Positions 11,388-19,654 are shown, numbered from the stretch's first letter. The stretch: DNA of 35,959 bases from Symbiodinium natans (GCA_905221605.1 CAJNDS010001083.1:1-35959); one strand, 5' to 3'. Program-made: numbers and translations. Notes: generated by a model not told the origin, from the sequence alone.

Positions 11388-11437
11388 GTTTAGGGTTTAG
11401 GGTTTAGGGTTCGGGGTTTAGGGTTTAGGGTTTAGGG
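11388..11437 (+). repeat. (TTTAGGG)n array at A1 donor
   Basis: Seven units beginning at the GT that follows exon A1. One unit reads GTTCGGG. Confidence 0.95.
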
Positions 11438-11484
11438 CCAGAGAGCGAGTTGGTCGTGGTTGAGAGGTGTAGGGTTTTGGGTAA

Positions 11485-11600
11485 ACCCTAAACCCTAAAC
11501 CCTAAACCTTAAACCCTAAACCTAAACCCTAAACCCTAACCCTAAACCCTAAACCCTAAACCCTAAATCCTAAACCCTAAACCCTAAACCCTAAACCTTG
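11485..11600 (-). repeat. (CCCTAAA)n array inside the same intron
   Basis: About sixteen units with a few deletions, inverted relative to the array at 11388. Together they are an inverted repeat with a 47-bp loop. Confidence 0.9.
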
Positions 11601-11704
11601 GGACTATCGATTTAGAGGCTTCTGGCCCCACACGCTGTTGGGGTTCTTCATCTGCATTGTGCAAGACCAGAAGCCAGGAGCTCGAACTCCTCACCTAAAC
11701 CTCT

Positions 11705-11822
11705 ATTTGCTTAAGGAATCTCAAGAACCGCACCAAAAGTAAAAAACATACTCTTCCTTATGAGGGTAATATGCGGATTAGTATCTTGGCTAGCAGCCTG
11801 TATTTTTGGGGCTTAAGCAAAT
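11705..11822. mobile_element. Small TIR element, family 1, copy 1
   Basis: An 11-bp perfect terminal inverted repeat, ATTTGCTTAAG ... CTTAAGCAAAT, bounds 118 bp with no coding capacity. The inner part has AAAAAACATACTCTTCCTTA and GAGGGTAAT, shared with 33297-33468. MITE-like. Target-site duplications were not evident. Confidence 0.6.
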
Positions 11823-11897
11823 GGCTCCCCCTTTCTTCCGTACCCTAATTGCTCAGCGTTCTTGACTGGAAGAGGGCGCGCGTTGGCCACTGAACAG

Positions 11898-11936
11898 AGG
11901 AGACAACGGCTAAGAGCTTGAGAGATCATGCTGCGA
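11898..11936 (+). CDS. Possible short exon
   Basis: Acceptor CTGAACAG; two bases, 12 codons (ETTAKSLRDHAA) and one base before GTGCGC. Its composition looks coding, but its phase fits neither the exon at 11283 nor that at 12115. Confidence 0.3.
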
Positions 11937-11943
11937 GTGCGCA

Positions 11944-12056
11944 AGCAAACCCTATAAACCCTATAAGCCCTATAGACCCTATAAACCCTATAAACCCTAT
12001 AAACCCTATAAACCCTATAAACCCTATAAGCCCTATAAACCCTGTAAACCCTATAA
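11944..12056 (-). repeat. CCCTATAAA nonamer array
   Basis: About twelve 9-bp units (CCCTATAAA, some CCCTATAAG), a homogenised variant of the telomere heptamer, lying in the position upstream of an exon where CCCTAAA arrays usually lie. Confidence 0.9.
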
Positions 12057-12114
12057 CCCCTAAAGCCTAGCCTCTGCGCTGCCTTTCCCGCGACATTGTT
12101 ACCTTCGTGCCCAG

Positions 12115-12183
12115 GTCCGCGCGCTGCGCCCGGCAAAGACGGTGCTGGTCGGGGCCCAGAGCTCCGCACAGATGGACCAGGCG
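12115..12183 (+). CDS. Candidate exon B1, duplicated series
   Basis: Acceptor CGTGCCCAG; exactly 23 codons, phase 0 at both ends: VRALRPAKTVLVG then AQSSAQMDQA. Donor GCG before GTTTAGGG. Exon B2 at 19655 has LRPRKTVLLG and SDQMDEA. Codons at conserved residues differ synonymously (CTG/CTC, CGC/CGG, AAG/AAA, ACG/ACT, GGG/GGC), the best single sign here of selection on protein. Not recognised. Confidence 0.65.
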
Positions 12184-12254
12184 GTTTAGGGTTTAGGGTT
12201 TAGGGTTTAGGGTTTAGGGTTTAGGGTTTAGGGTTTAGGGTTTAGGGTTTAGGG
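12184..12254 (+). repeat. (TTTAGGG)n array at B1 donor
   Basis: Ten perfect units, the first GT abutting exon B1. Confidence 0.95.
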
Positions 12255-12767
12255 TGTGCCGAGTCTGACAAGCGGCTGCTTGCAGTTTTGCCTCTCAGGG
12301 GCGGGGGGGAGGGGGAGGGGGGTGGATTTTACTGGGTCTGGAAGGCCCCTGAATGGCCCCCTACGACCGTGACCTTCATGCCCTGGTTAGGGCCCCGAAC
12401 AAGGCTCACTTCATTAGGGTTCAGCGGGGGGGAAAGGGGGGGAGGAGGGGGTGAGGAGGGGGTGAGGGGGGGGTGGGTACAAGGCAAACGGTGCGGGTTC
12501 ACCGCCAGGGTTGGCGGACTCTTAAACCCTAAGCCCTACACCCTAAACCCCAAACCCTAAACCCTAAACCCCAAACCGCTCAGATGTACCATGCCTCTTG
12601 CACCCCTGAACCCTGCAAGCCGTCTTTCTGCAATACGAGGCCCCATTTTGAGTGGTGATGTGTGTGTGAGGGGGCTTGAGCCCAAAATATCTCAAAGTAG
12701 GACTAAACCCTTAAACCCTTAAACCCTCTAAACCCTCTAAACCCTCTAAACCCGAAATCGTCTTCAG

Positions 12768-12807
12768 ACCCCCAAAGCTGGTGGTTGTCTACTTGGAGGC
12801 TTGTAGG
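12768..12807 (+). CDS. Candidate short exon
   Basis: Acceptor CGTCTTCAG; one base and 13 codons reading PPKLVVVYLEACR. Donor AGG then GTGAGTG, a good standard 5' splice site rather than a telomere-type one. CCCTCTAAA-type repeats lie 15 bp upstream. Phase does not join directly to B1. Confidence 0.45.
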
Positions 12808-12952
12808 GTGAGTGTTGAAAGCTGGAGGGTCATCAATTCTTCTGCACTCTTAGGTAGGATAAGGGGGAACCTTAAAAGGGAACCCTTCTTTACCTAAACC
12901 GTCTATATTTTGAAGGGTCCCCTTAATCCGAAAGCTGAAGGGTCATCCCAAG

Positions 12953-12995
12953 TCTTCGGCACTCCACCGTTGGAGCCCCTGCACCTGGGCTGAGG
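12953..12995 (+). CDS. Possible short exon
   Basis: After CATCCCAAG, 43 nt are open in two frames (one gives SSALHRWSPCTWAE) and end CTGAG G before GTTTAGGG. The preceding sequence is partly duplicated from 12820-12850 (GCTGGAGGGTCATC), so it may be repeat rather than exon. Confidence 0.3.
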
Positions 12996-13130
12996 GTTTA
13001 GGGTTTAGGGTTTAGGGTTTAGGGTTTAGGGGTTTAGTGGTTTAGGGGTTTAGGGGTTTAGGGGTTTAGGGGTTTAGGGGTTTAGGGGTTTAGGGGTTTA
13101 GGGGTTTAGGGGTTTAGGGGTTTAGGGTTC
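12996..13130 (+). repeat. TTTAGGG then TTTAGGGG octamer array
   Basis: Starts as five heptamers, then becomes about thirteen octamers TTTAGGGG. Clean change of unit length inside one array. Confidence 0.9.
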
Positions 13131-13299
13131 AGGGCTTGCGGTTGAGGGTTCAGGGTTTAAGGTTTAGGGAAGAAGCTTTAGGCTTTGTATCAAGAAGGGC
13201 GTTCTGGAGTTCAAGAGCGTAGAAGCTTGAGGGCTCGTGGACCTCCCACGGAGACAGGCGCCTAAACCCTAAAAAACTAGAGCACCTGAACCCGAACCC

Positions 13300-13401
13300 T
13301 AAGCCCTAAACCCTAAACCCTAAACCCTAAACCCTAAACCCTAAACCCTAAACCCTAAACCCTAAACCCTAAACCCTAAACCCTAAACCCTAAACCCTAA
13401 A
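13300..13401 (-). repeat. (CCCTAAA)n array before exon D1
   Basis: About fourteen perfect units ending 20 bp before the acceptor of the exon at 13422. Confidence 0.95.
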
Positions 13402-13421
13402 CTTGAACCCCAGCCTGTCAG

Positions 13422-13499
13422 GTTTACAAGGAGCTCCAAGAGGAGGGCTTGGATGTCAGCTGCGCATACACGGGACCTCCGAGAGAAGGGGACGGATGG
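13422..13499 (+). CDS. Candidate exon D1, duplicated series
   Basis: Acceptor AGCCTGTCAG; exactly 26 codons, phase 0 at both ends: VYKELQEEGLDVSCAYTG then PPREGDGW. Donor GTAGGGTTTAGGG. Paralogue D2 at 21036 reads FRELAAQGLDVCVA; a more distant relative at 29690 reads FRKLAS. GLDV is encoded GGC TTG GAT GTC here and GGC TTG GAC GTA in D2. It joins in phase to the exon at 14002. Confidence 0.6.
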
Positions 13500-13647
13500 G
13501 TAGGGTTTAGGGTTTAGGGTTCAGGGTTCAGGGTTCAGGGTTTAGGGTTTAGGGTTTAGGGTTTAGGGTTTAGGGTTTAGGGTTTAGGGTTTAGGGTTTA
13601 GGGTTTAAGGGTTAGGGTTGAGGGTTGAGGGTTTAGGGTTTAGGGTT
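13500..13647 (+). repeat. Long (TTTAGGG)n array at D1 donor
   Basis: About twenty units, including TTCAGGG and TTGAGGG variants in runs. Confidence 0.95.
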
Positions 13648-13860
13648 TCTCGCCGCGCCGCGACAGTAGATTTCATGCAGAGATGGCGCCCCAACACACC
13701 CAGGGTGAGGGGGCGGCTATTTAATTTGGAGCCGCCACAACCGGAAAGGTTGGGTTGTTTTATTTCCAAACCTCCTGCTTACGCAGGCATCCACCCCGCT
13801 TTTCTCCTTTTAGGGTTTCGGGCTAACGCCCTGAATTCCCACTTCCATCCTTTAAATAGA
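13648..13860. repeat. Dispersed ~230-bp element, copy 1
   Basis: Runs from TCTCGCCGCGCCGCGACAG to the CTTCCATCCTTTAAA end. The copy at 18691-18931 shares AGATGGCGCCCCAACACACC, AAAGGTTGGGTTGTTTTATT, CTGCTTACGCAGGCATCCAC and TTAGGGTTTCGGGCTAACGC. Both follow directly on a (TTTAGGG)n array. Copy 1 is open on the plus strand (13618-13902), copy 2 is not, so it is treated as a repeat and not a gene. Confidence 0.8.
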
Positions 13861-14001
13861 GGGTTTAGTGAGTTTGGTAGGAGATTTTTGTTTAGCTTCT
13901 AGGATTAGACGTCTCTTGGTCGGAGGCTCTGGCAGGATTGTTGTGCGAGCGACAGCATGCACTGATTGTAGCCGAACCTTTTGTCCATTTCGGCCCACCA
14001 G

Positions 14002-14184
14002 GGCGCGGTTTTAGACGCCCTGGCCATGCTGCATGTTGGATTTTGGGGATCTTGGAATCGTGCCGTAAATCCTAAGATGCCACACCCGCAAGGACGTAAG
14101 CTTTCGTTCTTAGAGCCCGTGGCAGGACTGCTTGCCGCAGCAGCCGATCCCGCGCGCAATGCCACCTCCAAGCACCAAACTGGG
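14002..14184 (+). CDS. Candidate exon, unknown protein
   Basis: Acceptor CGGCCCACCAG; 61 codons, phase 0 at both ends, one of the longest candidates. Starts GAVLDALAMLHVGFWGSW, has a central basic PHPQGRK and an alanine-rich VAGLLAAAAD near the end. Donor TGG G before GTTTAGGG. In phase with the exons before (13422) and after (14356). The first 20 residues are hydrophobic enough to be a membrane or buried segment. The minus strand is also open; the plus strand is preferred for splice signals and phase. Confidence 0.5.
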
Positions 14185-14228
14185 GTTTAGGGTTTAGGGT
14201 TTAGGGTTTAGGGTTTAGGGTTTAGGGT
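14185..14228 (+). repeat. (TTTAGGG)n array
   Basis: Six units starting at the GT after the exon ending at 14184. Confidence 0.9.
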
Positions 14229-14355
14229 GACCCTAAAGCCATCTTGAGATGCGTTGTAGAAGGTACTGGTGTTTTCGCATTGGTGCTGGCTGTTCTATAA
14301 ACCCTAGCCTAAACCCTAGACCCCAACTAAACCCTAAACCCTATACCCCCAACAG

Positions 14356-14406
14356 CTGCCGTGCAACAGCGCACCTAAGTCCCCTAAGCCCGTAGAGCTT
14401 TGGCAG
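14356..14406 (+). CDS. Candidate exon, unknown protein
   Basis: Acceptor ATACCCCCAACAG; 17 codons, phase 0 at both ends: LPCNSAPKSPKPVELWQ. Donor CAG then GTATCAG. Third of three consecutive phase-0 exons (13422, 14002, 14356). Confidence 0.5.
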
Positions 14407-14685
14407 GTATCAGCAGCTGTCCCGCCCCTGTGCTCAGGTGTGGTCCTACCCAATATCCCTCCCAGCTCCCCGAAATCGCATAAGCAACCCTAACCCTCAA
14501 CCCTAAACCCTAAACCCTAAACCCTAAACCCTAAACCCCCAAACCCTGAGCCCTAATTAAGCCATATAAAACCAACTCTGAAACTCCACAGGAGCTCTAA
14601 GTCCACAGCCCGAAAGTCAACATCTTTGAGCTCAACCCCGAAACCCTGAACCCCAAAACCCCCAAAAAGCCTAAACCCTACACCC

Positions 14686-14842
14686 TAGTCTAGGCCCGAA
14701 ACCCTAAACCCTAAACCCTAAACCCTAAACCCCTAAACCCCTAAACCCCTAAACCCCTAAACCCCTAAACCCCTAAACCCCTAACCCCTAACCCCTAAAC
14801 CCTAAACCCCCAAACCCCTAAACCCCTAAACCCTAAACCCTA
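14686..14842 (-). repeat. Mixed CCCTAAA / CCCCTAAA array
   Basis: Heptamers, then about nine CCCCTAAA octamers, then heptamers again, ending 5 bp before the acceptor at 14849. Confidence 0.9.
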
Positions 14843-14849
14843 GCAACAG

Positions 14850-14908
14850 TGCGGAACAAAGGTCTGCTCAACGGACATAGCGACTGCACAACTCTAGACT
14901 CGCAGATG
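14850..14908 (+). CDS. Candidate exon, unknown protein
   Basis: Acceptor CCCTAGCAACAG right after a C-rich array; two bases, then 19 codons RNKGLLNGHSDCTTLDSQM. Donor ATG then GTGTAA. A (TTTAGGG)n array starts 20 bp later, so here it does not abut the inferred donor. Confidence 0.4.
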
Positions 14909-14927
14909 GTGTAATGTTTGGCGGTGC

Positions 14928-15055
14928 AGGGTTTAGGGTTTAGGGTTTAGGGTTTAGGGTTTAGGGTTTAGGGTTTAGGGTTTAGGGTTTAGGGTTTAGG
15001 GTTTAGGGTTTAGGGTTTAGGGTTTAGGGTTTAGGGTAGTTTAGGGTTTAGGGTT
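14928..15055 (+). repeat. Long (TTTAGGG)n array
   Basis: About sixteen near-perfect units between the exons at 14850 and 15151. Confidence 0.95.
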
Positions 15056-15150
15056 TTCGGGTTTAGGGTTAGGGCTTGTGATAGGGTTGGTTTAGGGTTT
15101 CCTGTGGCTGAGGCTCATACCTTGTCGGATGTTGGCGACTTGTCTCGCAG

Positions 15151-15229
15151 AGGACCCGAAGAAGGAGCACAAACAAGCTTTGAGGACTCCAAGACTCCCT
15201 GCCAACCAAAAGCGAGAGAGCTCAAGCAG
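15151..15229 (+). CDS. Candidate exon E1, duplicated series
   Basis: Acceptor CTTGTCTCGCAG; two bases, 25 codons, two bases. Basic: DPKKEHKQALRTPRL and NQKRESSS. Donor CAG... GTCACC. E2 at 21548 repeats QALRTP with GCC CTT CGA in place of GCT TTG AGG (all synonymous). No domain recognised; composition suggests a disordered linker. Confidence 0.55.
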
Positions 15230-16079
15230 GTCACCGGCTATTTCCCTAAACCCTAAACCCTAAACCCTAAACCCTCAACTCTAAGGTCAAAGGCTCCTCT
15301 CGGGGGTGGTAGGTTTCAGTCTTTTTTTTGTTGGAGGTGGTAGGGCCGGGTTTCGGGTTCAGAGTTGAGGGTATAGGGTTTAGGGTTTCGGGTTTAGGGG
15401 TTAGGGTTTAGGGTTTTTGGGTTTAGGGTTTAGGGTTTCCCCCCCTGCGGCCCTGGCAACCCTGAAGGTGTTGGGTTCGGGTTTCGGCTTCAGGGGTTAA
15501 GTTCAGGGTTCAGGGCTCATTGTTCAGGGGGTCTAGGGGTCTAGAGGTTCAGGGTTAGGGATTCTGGGGTTGGGGTTTAGAGGTTAAGAGCTCTGGAGGT
15601 CCCTAACCCGAGCCATAGAGCCGAATCTAAGGTTCCAAGTATGGGCCCTAGATCCCTGAACCCTAAACCCTAAACCCTAAACCCTAAACCCTAAACCCCC
15701 CCTAGAAGGGAATCTTAGTCTTATTCCCTCATATTAGAAGCAGGGTTTATATTTCTGTTCTTGGTGAGTGTATATAAGGTTCCTTTTTAATATTGGTGAG
15801 TGTATGTACTGGGTGGGGTACAAGAAATATATACCCTGCTTCATATAACCACAATATGTCCCTTATCTGGTTGGTGCTCAGCAAGGAAAGAAGGAATGAG
15901 TTGCGCGAGAAAAGCTTGACGGGGTTGCTGTTCTGAGCATCGATGTGCGGGGAAGGGGGGGGGGGGGGGGGGAAGGAAAAGATTGGTGGCCCATGGTGGG
16001 GTAAGCTGTTCGCTCTTGACCTCGCAACGGCGGCGCTTGGCAGTGAACCATCGTCTGGGAAAGCATAGTGTCGGCTCAG
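15230..16079. other. Long intron-like stretch
   Basis: Holds (CCCTAAA)n at about 15244-15280 and 15655-15698, degenerate G-rich telomere-like sequence at 15355-15560, a possible TIR element at 15737-15842, and a G run at 15955-15972. Minus-strand open frames (16206-15747) cross the G run as poly-Pro and have no other support. Confidence 0.5.
15737..15842. mobile_element. Possible small TIR element, family 3
   Basis: GAAGCAGGGT ... ACCCTGCTTC, a 10-bp perfect inverted repeat extended imperfectly inward (TTATATTTCT / AGAAATATAT), bounds 106 bp. Inside is a direct repeat of TTGGTGAGTGTAT. Only one copy was found, so mobility is an inference. Confidence 0.4.
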
Positions 16080-16148
16080 CTGTGCGAGGAGAGACACATC
16101 CTCGCGCATGAAGATCTGGGATCATGTCTTCTCGAATCAAGCCGAAAG
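16080..16148 (+). CDS. Candidate exon, unknown protein
   Basis: Acceptor GTGTCGGCTCAG; 23 codons, phase 0 at both ends: [18 protein letters not shown] then ESSRK. Donor AAG then GTTTCGC. Acidic and basic residues alternate as in an ordinary soluble protein. Not flanked closely by telomere-like arrays. Confidence 0.4.
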
Positions 16149-16235
16149 GTTTCGCGATGCTGTTCTTGCTGCTTGCAGCTCCGGGATGGGAGGGGGGTCT
16201 ACACATTGGTTAAACACACCTCGGGCTCGAGATCA

Positions 16236-16398
16236 GCGTGTGTGCGTGTGTCTGTGTGTGTCTGTCTGTGTCTGTCTGTCTGTCTGTCTGTCTGTGTGTC
16301 TGTGTGTCTGTGTCTCTGTGTCTCTGTGTGTCTCTGTGTCTCTGTGTGTCTCTGTGTCTCTGTGTGTCTCTGTGTGTCTGTGTGTGTGTGTGTGTTAT
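16236..16398. repeat. TG / TCTG microsatellite
   Basis: About 160 bp of GTGTGTCTGTCTGTG-type repeat. Two plus frames read as Cys-Val-Ser strings; not coding. Confidence 0.95.
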
Positions 16399-16563
16399 TA
16401 TATAGTCCCCATATACCTAAGCAATATAGGGCTCGGAGTAGTTACTCATAGCAGTCCCTTAGCAGGCCCCTATATTAGCCCCGAAACGCAGTGAGGTCCC
16501 GAAGAAGGGTCACGCCTTTAGTCCCTTTGAAAGCAAGGTAAACCCTCAAGACAAAGTAAACAG

Positions 16564-16588
16564 AAGTTGCATGTGGTAGCACTCTGGA
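16564..16588 (+). CDS. Possible short exon
   Basis: After AAAGTAAACAG, eight codons KLHVVALW and one base end exactly at GTTTAGGG. Too short to judge on composition. Confidence 0.3.
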
Positions 16589-16631
16589 GTTTAGGGTTTA
16601 GGGTTTAGGGTTTAGGGTTTAGGGTTTAGGG
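16589..16631 (+). repeat. (TTTAGGG)n array
   Basis: Six units, followed by runs of C and A. Confidence 0.9.
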
Positions 16632-16783
16632 CCCCCCCCCCAACCCCCCCAAAAAAAAGAAACGTTTCGGTCAAAACGGTTCGTTCACAGCGTTGTTGGG
16701 AATGTTAGGACCCAAACACTACACAATTTCCATAAACCTTAAACCCTAAACCCTAAACCCTAAACCCTAAACCCTAAAACCAG

Positions 16784-16871
16784 ACTAAGGGGCCCATGGT
16801 TCCGCCCTTACATCGCACCTTGCACCGCAAAGGAAACTTGCCGAAGTTGGCCTCTGGGAAGAAGGCTGGGG
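16784..16871 (+). CDS. Candidate exon, unknown protein
   Basis: Acceptor CTAAAACCAG follows a (CCCTAAA)n array by only a few bases; 29 codons and one base: TKGPMVPPLHRTLHRKG, then LASGKKAG. Strongly basic. Donor GTTAGGGG. Confidence 0.5.
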
Positions 16872-17097
16872 GTTAGGGGGTTCGCGTTTAGGGTTTAGGG
16901 TTTAGGGTTTAGGGTTTAGGGTTTAAAGGTTCGGGTTTTAGGGGTTAAAGATTTTAAAGATTAGGGTTTTAGTGTTTAGGGCTTGGGGTTCAGGACCTTC
17001 GGACCTGAAGGTGGCTGTCCGAAAAATTTCGTGGTTTGTGTGTGTCCAGGGTTTAGGGTTTAGGGTTTAGGGTTTAGGGTTAGGGTTTACAGTGCAG

Positions 17098-17170
17098 ACA
17101 CCAGCAGGCCCCCAAAATGAGGTGATGCTAGAAGTGACATTCATGTCGAGCCTTGTCCTTTTTGGGCTCT
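17098..17170 (+). CDS. Candidate exon, unknown protein
   Basis: Acceptor TTACAGTGCAG; 24 codons and one base: TPAGPQNEVMLEVTF followed by MSSLVLFGL, a hydrophobic end. Donor T then GTACCC, entering a C-rich array directly. Here the array after the exon is CCCTAAA, the reverse of the usual order. A second donor, GAG then GTGATG (after codon 8), is possible. Confidence 0.45.
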
Positions 17171-17259
17171 GTACCCTAAACCCCCTAAACCCCTAAACCC
17201 TAAACCCTAAACCCTAAACCCGAAGCCCTAATGTACCACCAAGTTTCTATCATGAGCAG

Positions 17260-17304
17260 GCCCTGGGCCCAATTGGGAGTGGCGATGCGTGGCTTAACGC
17301 AAAG
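17260..17304 (+). CDS. Candidate exon, unknown protein
   Basis: Acceptor TCATGAGCAG; 15 codons, phase 0 at both ends: ALGPIGSGDAWLNAK. Donor AAG then GTTCGTC. A similar GPI.SGD reading occurs near 12640 with synonymous differences, perhaps another duplicated exon. Confidence 0.5.
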
Positions 17305-17465
17305 GTTCGTCCCCAAAACTCCACTCCCCTAAACCCTAAACCCTAAATCCTAAACCCTAAACCCTAAACCCTAAACCCCTAAACTCTAAACCCTTAACCC
17401 GAAACCCTAAACCCTTAAACCCCAGCCCACGTCTTCAACCCTCGGCCCGAAACCATAAGCGCCAG

Positions 17466-17522
17466 TCTCTCGAACACTGTCTATGTTTGCGTCATTGCGA
17501 CTCTGAAGTTGCATACTCTGAC
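17466..17522 (+). CDS. Candidate exon, unknown protein
   Basis: Acceptor AAGCGCCAG; 19 codons, phase 0 at both ends: SLEHCLCLRHCDSEVAYSD, with four cysteines in the first eleven residues. Donor GAC then GTGCAA. Confidence 0.4.
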
Positions 17523-17650
17523 GTGCAACTCCACTGATTAGACTTCCGGTTGAGGGCTTAGGGCTTCTCAAACCCCTAAACCCTAAACCCTAAACCCCAA
17601 ACCCTAAACCCTAAACCCTCAACCCTAACTTCGTGTTCATGAAGTTACAG

Positions 17651-17784
17651 CGAGGCCATCTACTTGCCGCACGTTGCGGGTGTCGACGTTGGTGGCATTT
17701 TGCGGCTCACGGAGGCCGTCTTCATGGAGTCTTCAATGCCTACCCAGACCCCTGGGAGGATCCAACAAGTAGAGCCTCTTAAAG
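17651..17784 (+). CDS. Candidate exon, unknown protein
   Basis: Acceptor ATGAAGTTACAG; one base, 44 codons, one base. Starts EAIYLPHVAGVDVGGILRL and continues TEAVFMESSM, then a polar PTQTPGRIQQ. Donor AAAG before GTTTAGGG. Composition of the first half (alternating V, G, L, I) fits a folded core. Its last 36 bp have an inverted copy at 17879-17913. Confidence 0.55.
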
Positions 17785-17830
17785 GTTTAGGGTTTAGGGC
17801 TAGGGTTTAGGGTTCAGGGTTGAAGGCTGA
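17785..17830 (+). repeat. TTTAGGG array, degenerate
   Basis: Six units with TAGGG and TTCAGGG variants, starting at the exon donor. Confidence 0.8.
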
Positions 17831-18202
17831 GGGTCTGGGGATAGAATGACTCAAGAGTAGTATGGGGTACTATTCGGGGCTCTACTTTTTGGATCCTCCC
17901 AGGATTCTGGGTAAGTTGCTGCTGCAGTTGTTGGTGATTCAGGCTCAAGTTTTTTCAAAGTAGCCGAGGCCCCAAAACCTAAAACCCTACAAACCTAAAG
18001 CCCTAAAACACATAACCCCAAAATCCCTAAACCCTCAAAAACCAAACAACCCTCAAACCCTACAGACCATACAAACCCTAACCCCCTCTAAGCGCGAAAC
18101 CTTGGGGAACAGATGAACCCTAAACGACTTCATCGTCAATTTACCTCATTAGGGATTACAGTAGAAAAGGGTATATGACCCCAGTTTTCGGGTTCATTTG
18201 AT

Positions 18203-18520
18203 CCCCAAAGTAACCCTAAACCCGAAACCCTAAACCCGCAACCCGAAACCCTAAACCCTAAACCCCAAACCCTAAACCCTAACCCTAAACCCTATACCCT
18301 AAACCTTAACCCTAAGCCCTAAACTTACCCTAAAACAAACCCTTCGCCGTGGCCCCACCAACACGAAGCCCCTAAGCCCCAAGGCGGACCGCCAGGGCCA
18401 CGCAAAGTATTCTGCACAGGGCTTTGGACCCTGCTTAGAACCCTAATCCCTAAACCCTACACCCTAAACCCTAAACCCTAAACCCCAAACCCCAAACCCC
18501 AAACCCCAAACCCTAAACCC
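18203..18520 (-). repeat. CCCTAAA/CCCCAAA-rich stretch
   Basis: Two degenerate C-rich arrays (about 18203-18330 and 18440-18520) around a GC-rich island. The island can read GHAKYSAQGFGPCL after CCGCCAG but has no GT donor, so it is not called. Confidence 0.7.
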
Positions 18521-18530
18521 TTTCTTTCAG

Positions 18531-18611
18531 GCAGTACCGGGCCTCGAGCTCTTGATCGCCAAGCCAGGCTCGGATCCGAAGACCTGGGAGATCCTGAAGC
18601 AGGCGTGGAGG
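18531..18611 (+). CDS. Candidate exon A2, duplicated series
   Basis: Acceptor TTTCTTTCAG with a good pyrimidine tract directly after CCCTAAACCC; 27 codons, phase 0 at both ends: AVPGLELLIAKPGSD then KTWEILKQAWR. Donor AGG before GTTTAGGG. Paralogue of exon A1 (11283). Confidence 0.65.
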
Positions 18612-18690
18612 GTTTAGGGTTTAGGGTTTAGGGTTTAGGGTTTAGGGTTTAGGGTTTAGGGTTTAGGGTTTAGGGTTTAGGGTTTAGGGC
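18612..18690 (+). repeat. (TTTAGGG)n array at A2 donor
   Basis: Eleven perfect units, followed without a gap by a dispersed element. Confidence 0.95.
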
Positions 18691-18931
18691 TTCTCGCCGC
18701 GCCGCGGCAGTAGATTTCATGCGGAGATGGCGCCCCAACACACCCAGGGGGGTGTGAGGGGGCGGCATATGTCGCGGCGGCGTGTCTTGAAGTTGGAGCC
18801 ACCACAACCAGAAAGGTTGGGTTGTTTTATTTTTCCCACCCCCTGCTTACGCAGGCATCCACCCAACTTTTCTCCTTTTAGGGTTTCGGGCTAACGCCCT
18901 AAATTCCCACTTCCCATCCCCATCCTTTGAA
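18691..18931. repeat. Dispersed ~230-bp element, copy 2
   Basis: Second copy of the element at 13648-13860, with two short insertions (GGGGTGT and about 20 bp near 18775). Frames broken by stops. Confidence 0.8.
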
Positions 18932-18934
18932 AAG

Positions 18935-19013
18935 GGAGGGGGGGAGGGGGGGGGGTGAGGGGGGGGAGGGGGGGGGGGGGGGAGGGGGGGAGGGGGGGGG
19001 AGGGGGGCCAGCG
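18935..19013. repeat. G-rich simple repeat
   Basis: Almost uninterrupted G with single A or T, about 80 bp. The poly-Pro minus-strand frames across it (19254-18847) are not credible. Probably hard to sequence and variable in length. Confidence 0.9.
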
Positions 19014-19191
19014 GCGTCAGGGCACAAAAAACCAGGTTTTGGGTTTGGTAGTGGGTTTTTGAGCAATCGCCCAGGCTGACCTGCCTTGCGGCCCCTCTGG
19101 TCCCTGAACACGCTCCGTCAGGGGCCCGGCACCAGGGGGCTCCGGAGGGGGGCCCAGGGACCACCTGCAGAAGCCACTTTTGGTATTGCAG

Positions 19192-19225
19192 GAACCATAC
19201 TTGAGAATCGGAGAAGGGGGGCGGG
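19192..19225 (+). CDS. Possible short exon
   Basis: Acceptor TTTGGTATTGCAG with a pyrimidine-rich tract; 11 codons EPYLRIGEGGR and one base, donor GTACCC. The frame stays open further downstream. Confidence 0.3.
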
Positions 19226-19654
19226 GTACCCCAGGCGGGGTACTGCACCGGCACTGGAGGTGCAGCTCACGCTCAACACAACTCTTTAGGCTTGCATAGT
19301 AAGTCCAAGCGATGGTGTTAATCGCTGTCGGGTGTAGTGCTGGGTCCAGGCACCCTAGAAGAGGGTGGGTACGGCCTAAGCAGGCCTGGGTGGGAATTTA
19401 GGGTTTAGGGTATATAGGGATGAGTGTTGAGGTTCAGGGTTTAGGGTTTCGGTTTCGGGGTCTAGGGTTGAGGGTTTAGGGTTCCGGGTCCAGGGTTTAT
19501 AAGGGCTTTGGGTTTTGGGTGTGAATGGGTTTAGGGGTTGTGAGGGTGTTGTTTGGGGGCTCGTGCTATGACAGCCCTAAACCCCAAACCCCAGACCCGA
19601 AACCCTAAACCCTAAACCCCAAACCCTAAACCCTAAACCCTAAGCCGCCCTGAG

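Noticed and set aside
11813-12169. Minus-strand frame with RVYRVYRVY
   Set aside because: Direct translation of the CCCTATAAA nonamer array.
15747-16206. Overlapping minus-strand frames of up to 121 codons
   Set aside because: Three frames are open at once and all cross a G run; overlap with a plus-strand exon candidate and no shared support.
16068-16494. Two long plus-strand frames over a TG/TCTG tract
   Set aside because: Most of each protein is Cys-Val-Ser repeat from the microsatellite. Only the 69-nt segment at 16080-16148 looks like an exon.
18340-18435. Exon reading GHAKYSAQGFGPCL
   Set aside because: Acceptor is plausible but no GT follows; left uncalled.
18847-19254. Proline-rich minus-strand frames
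   Set aside because: The proline run is the G homopolymer tract read in reverse; flanks show no splice or codon support.
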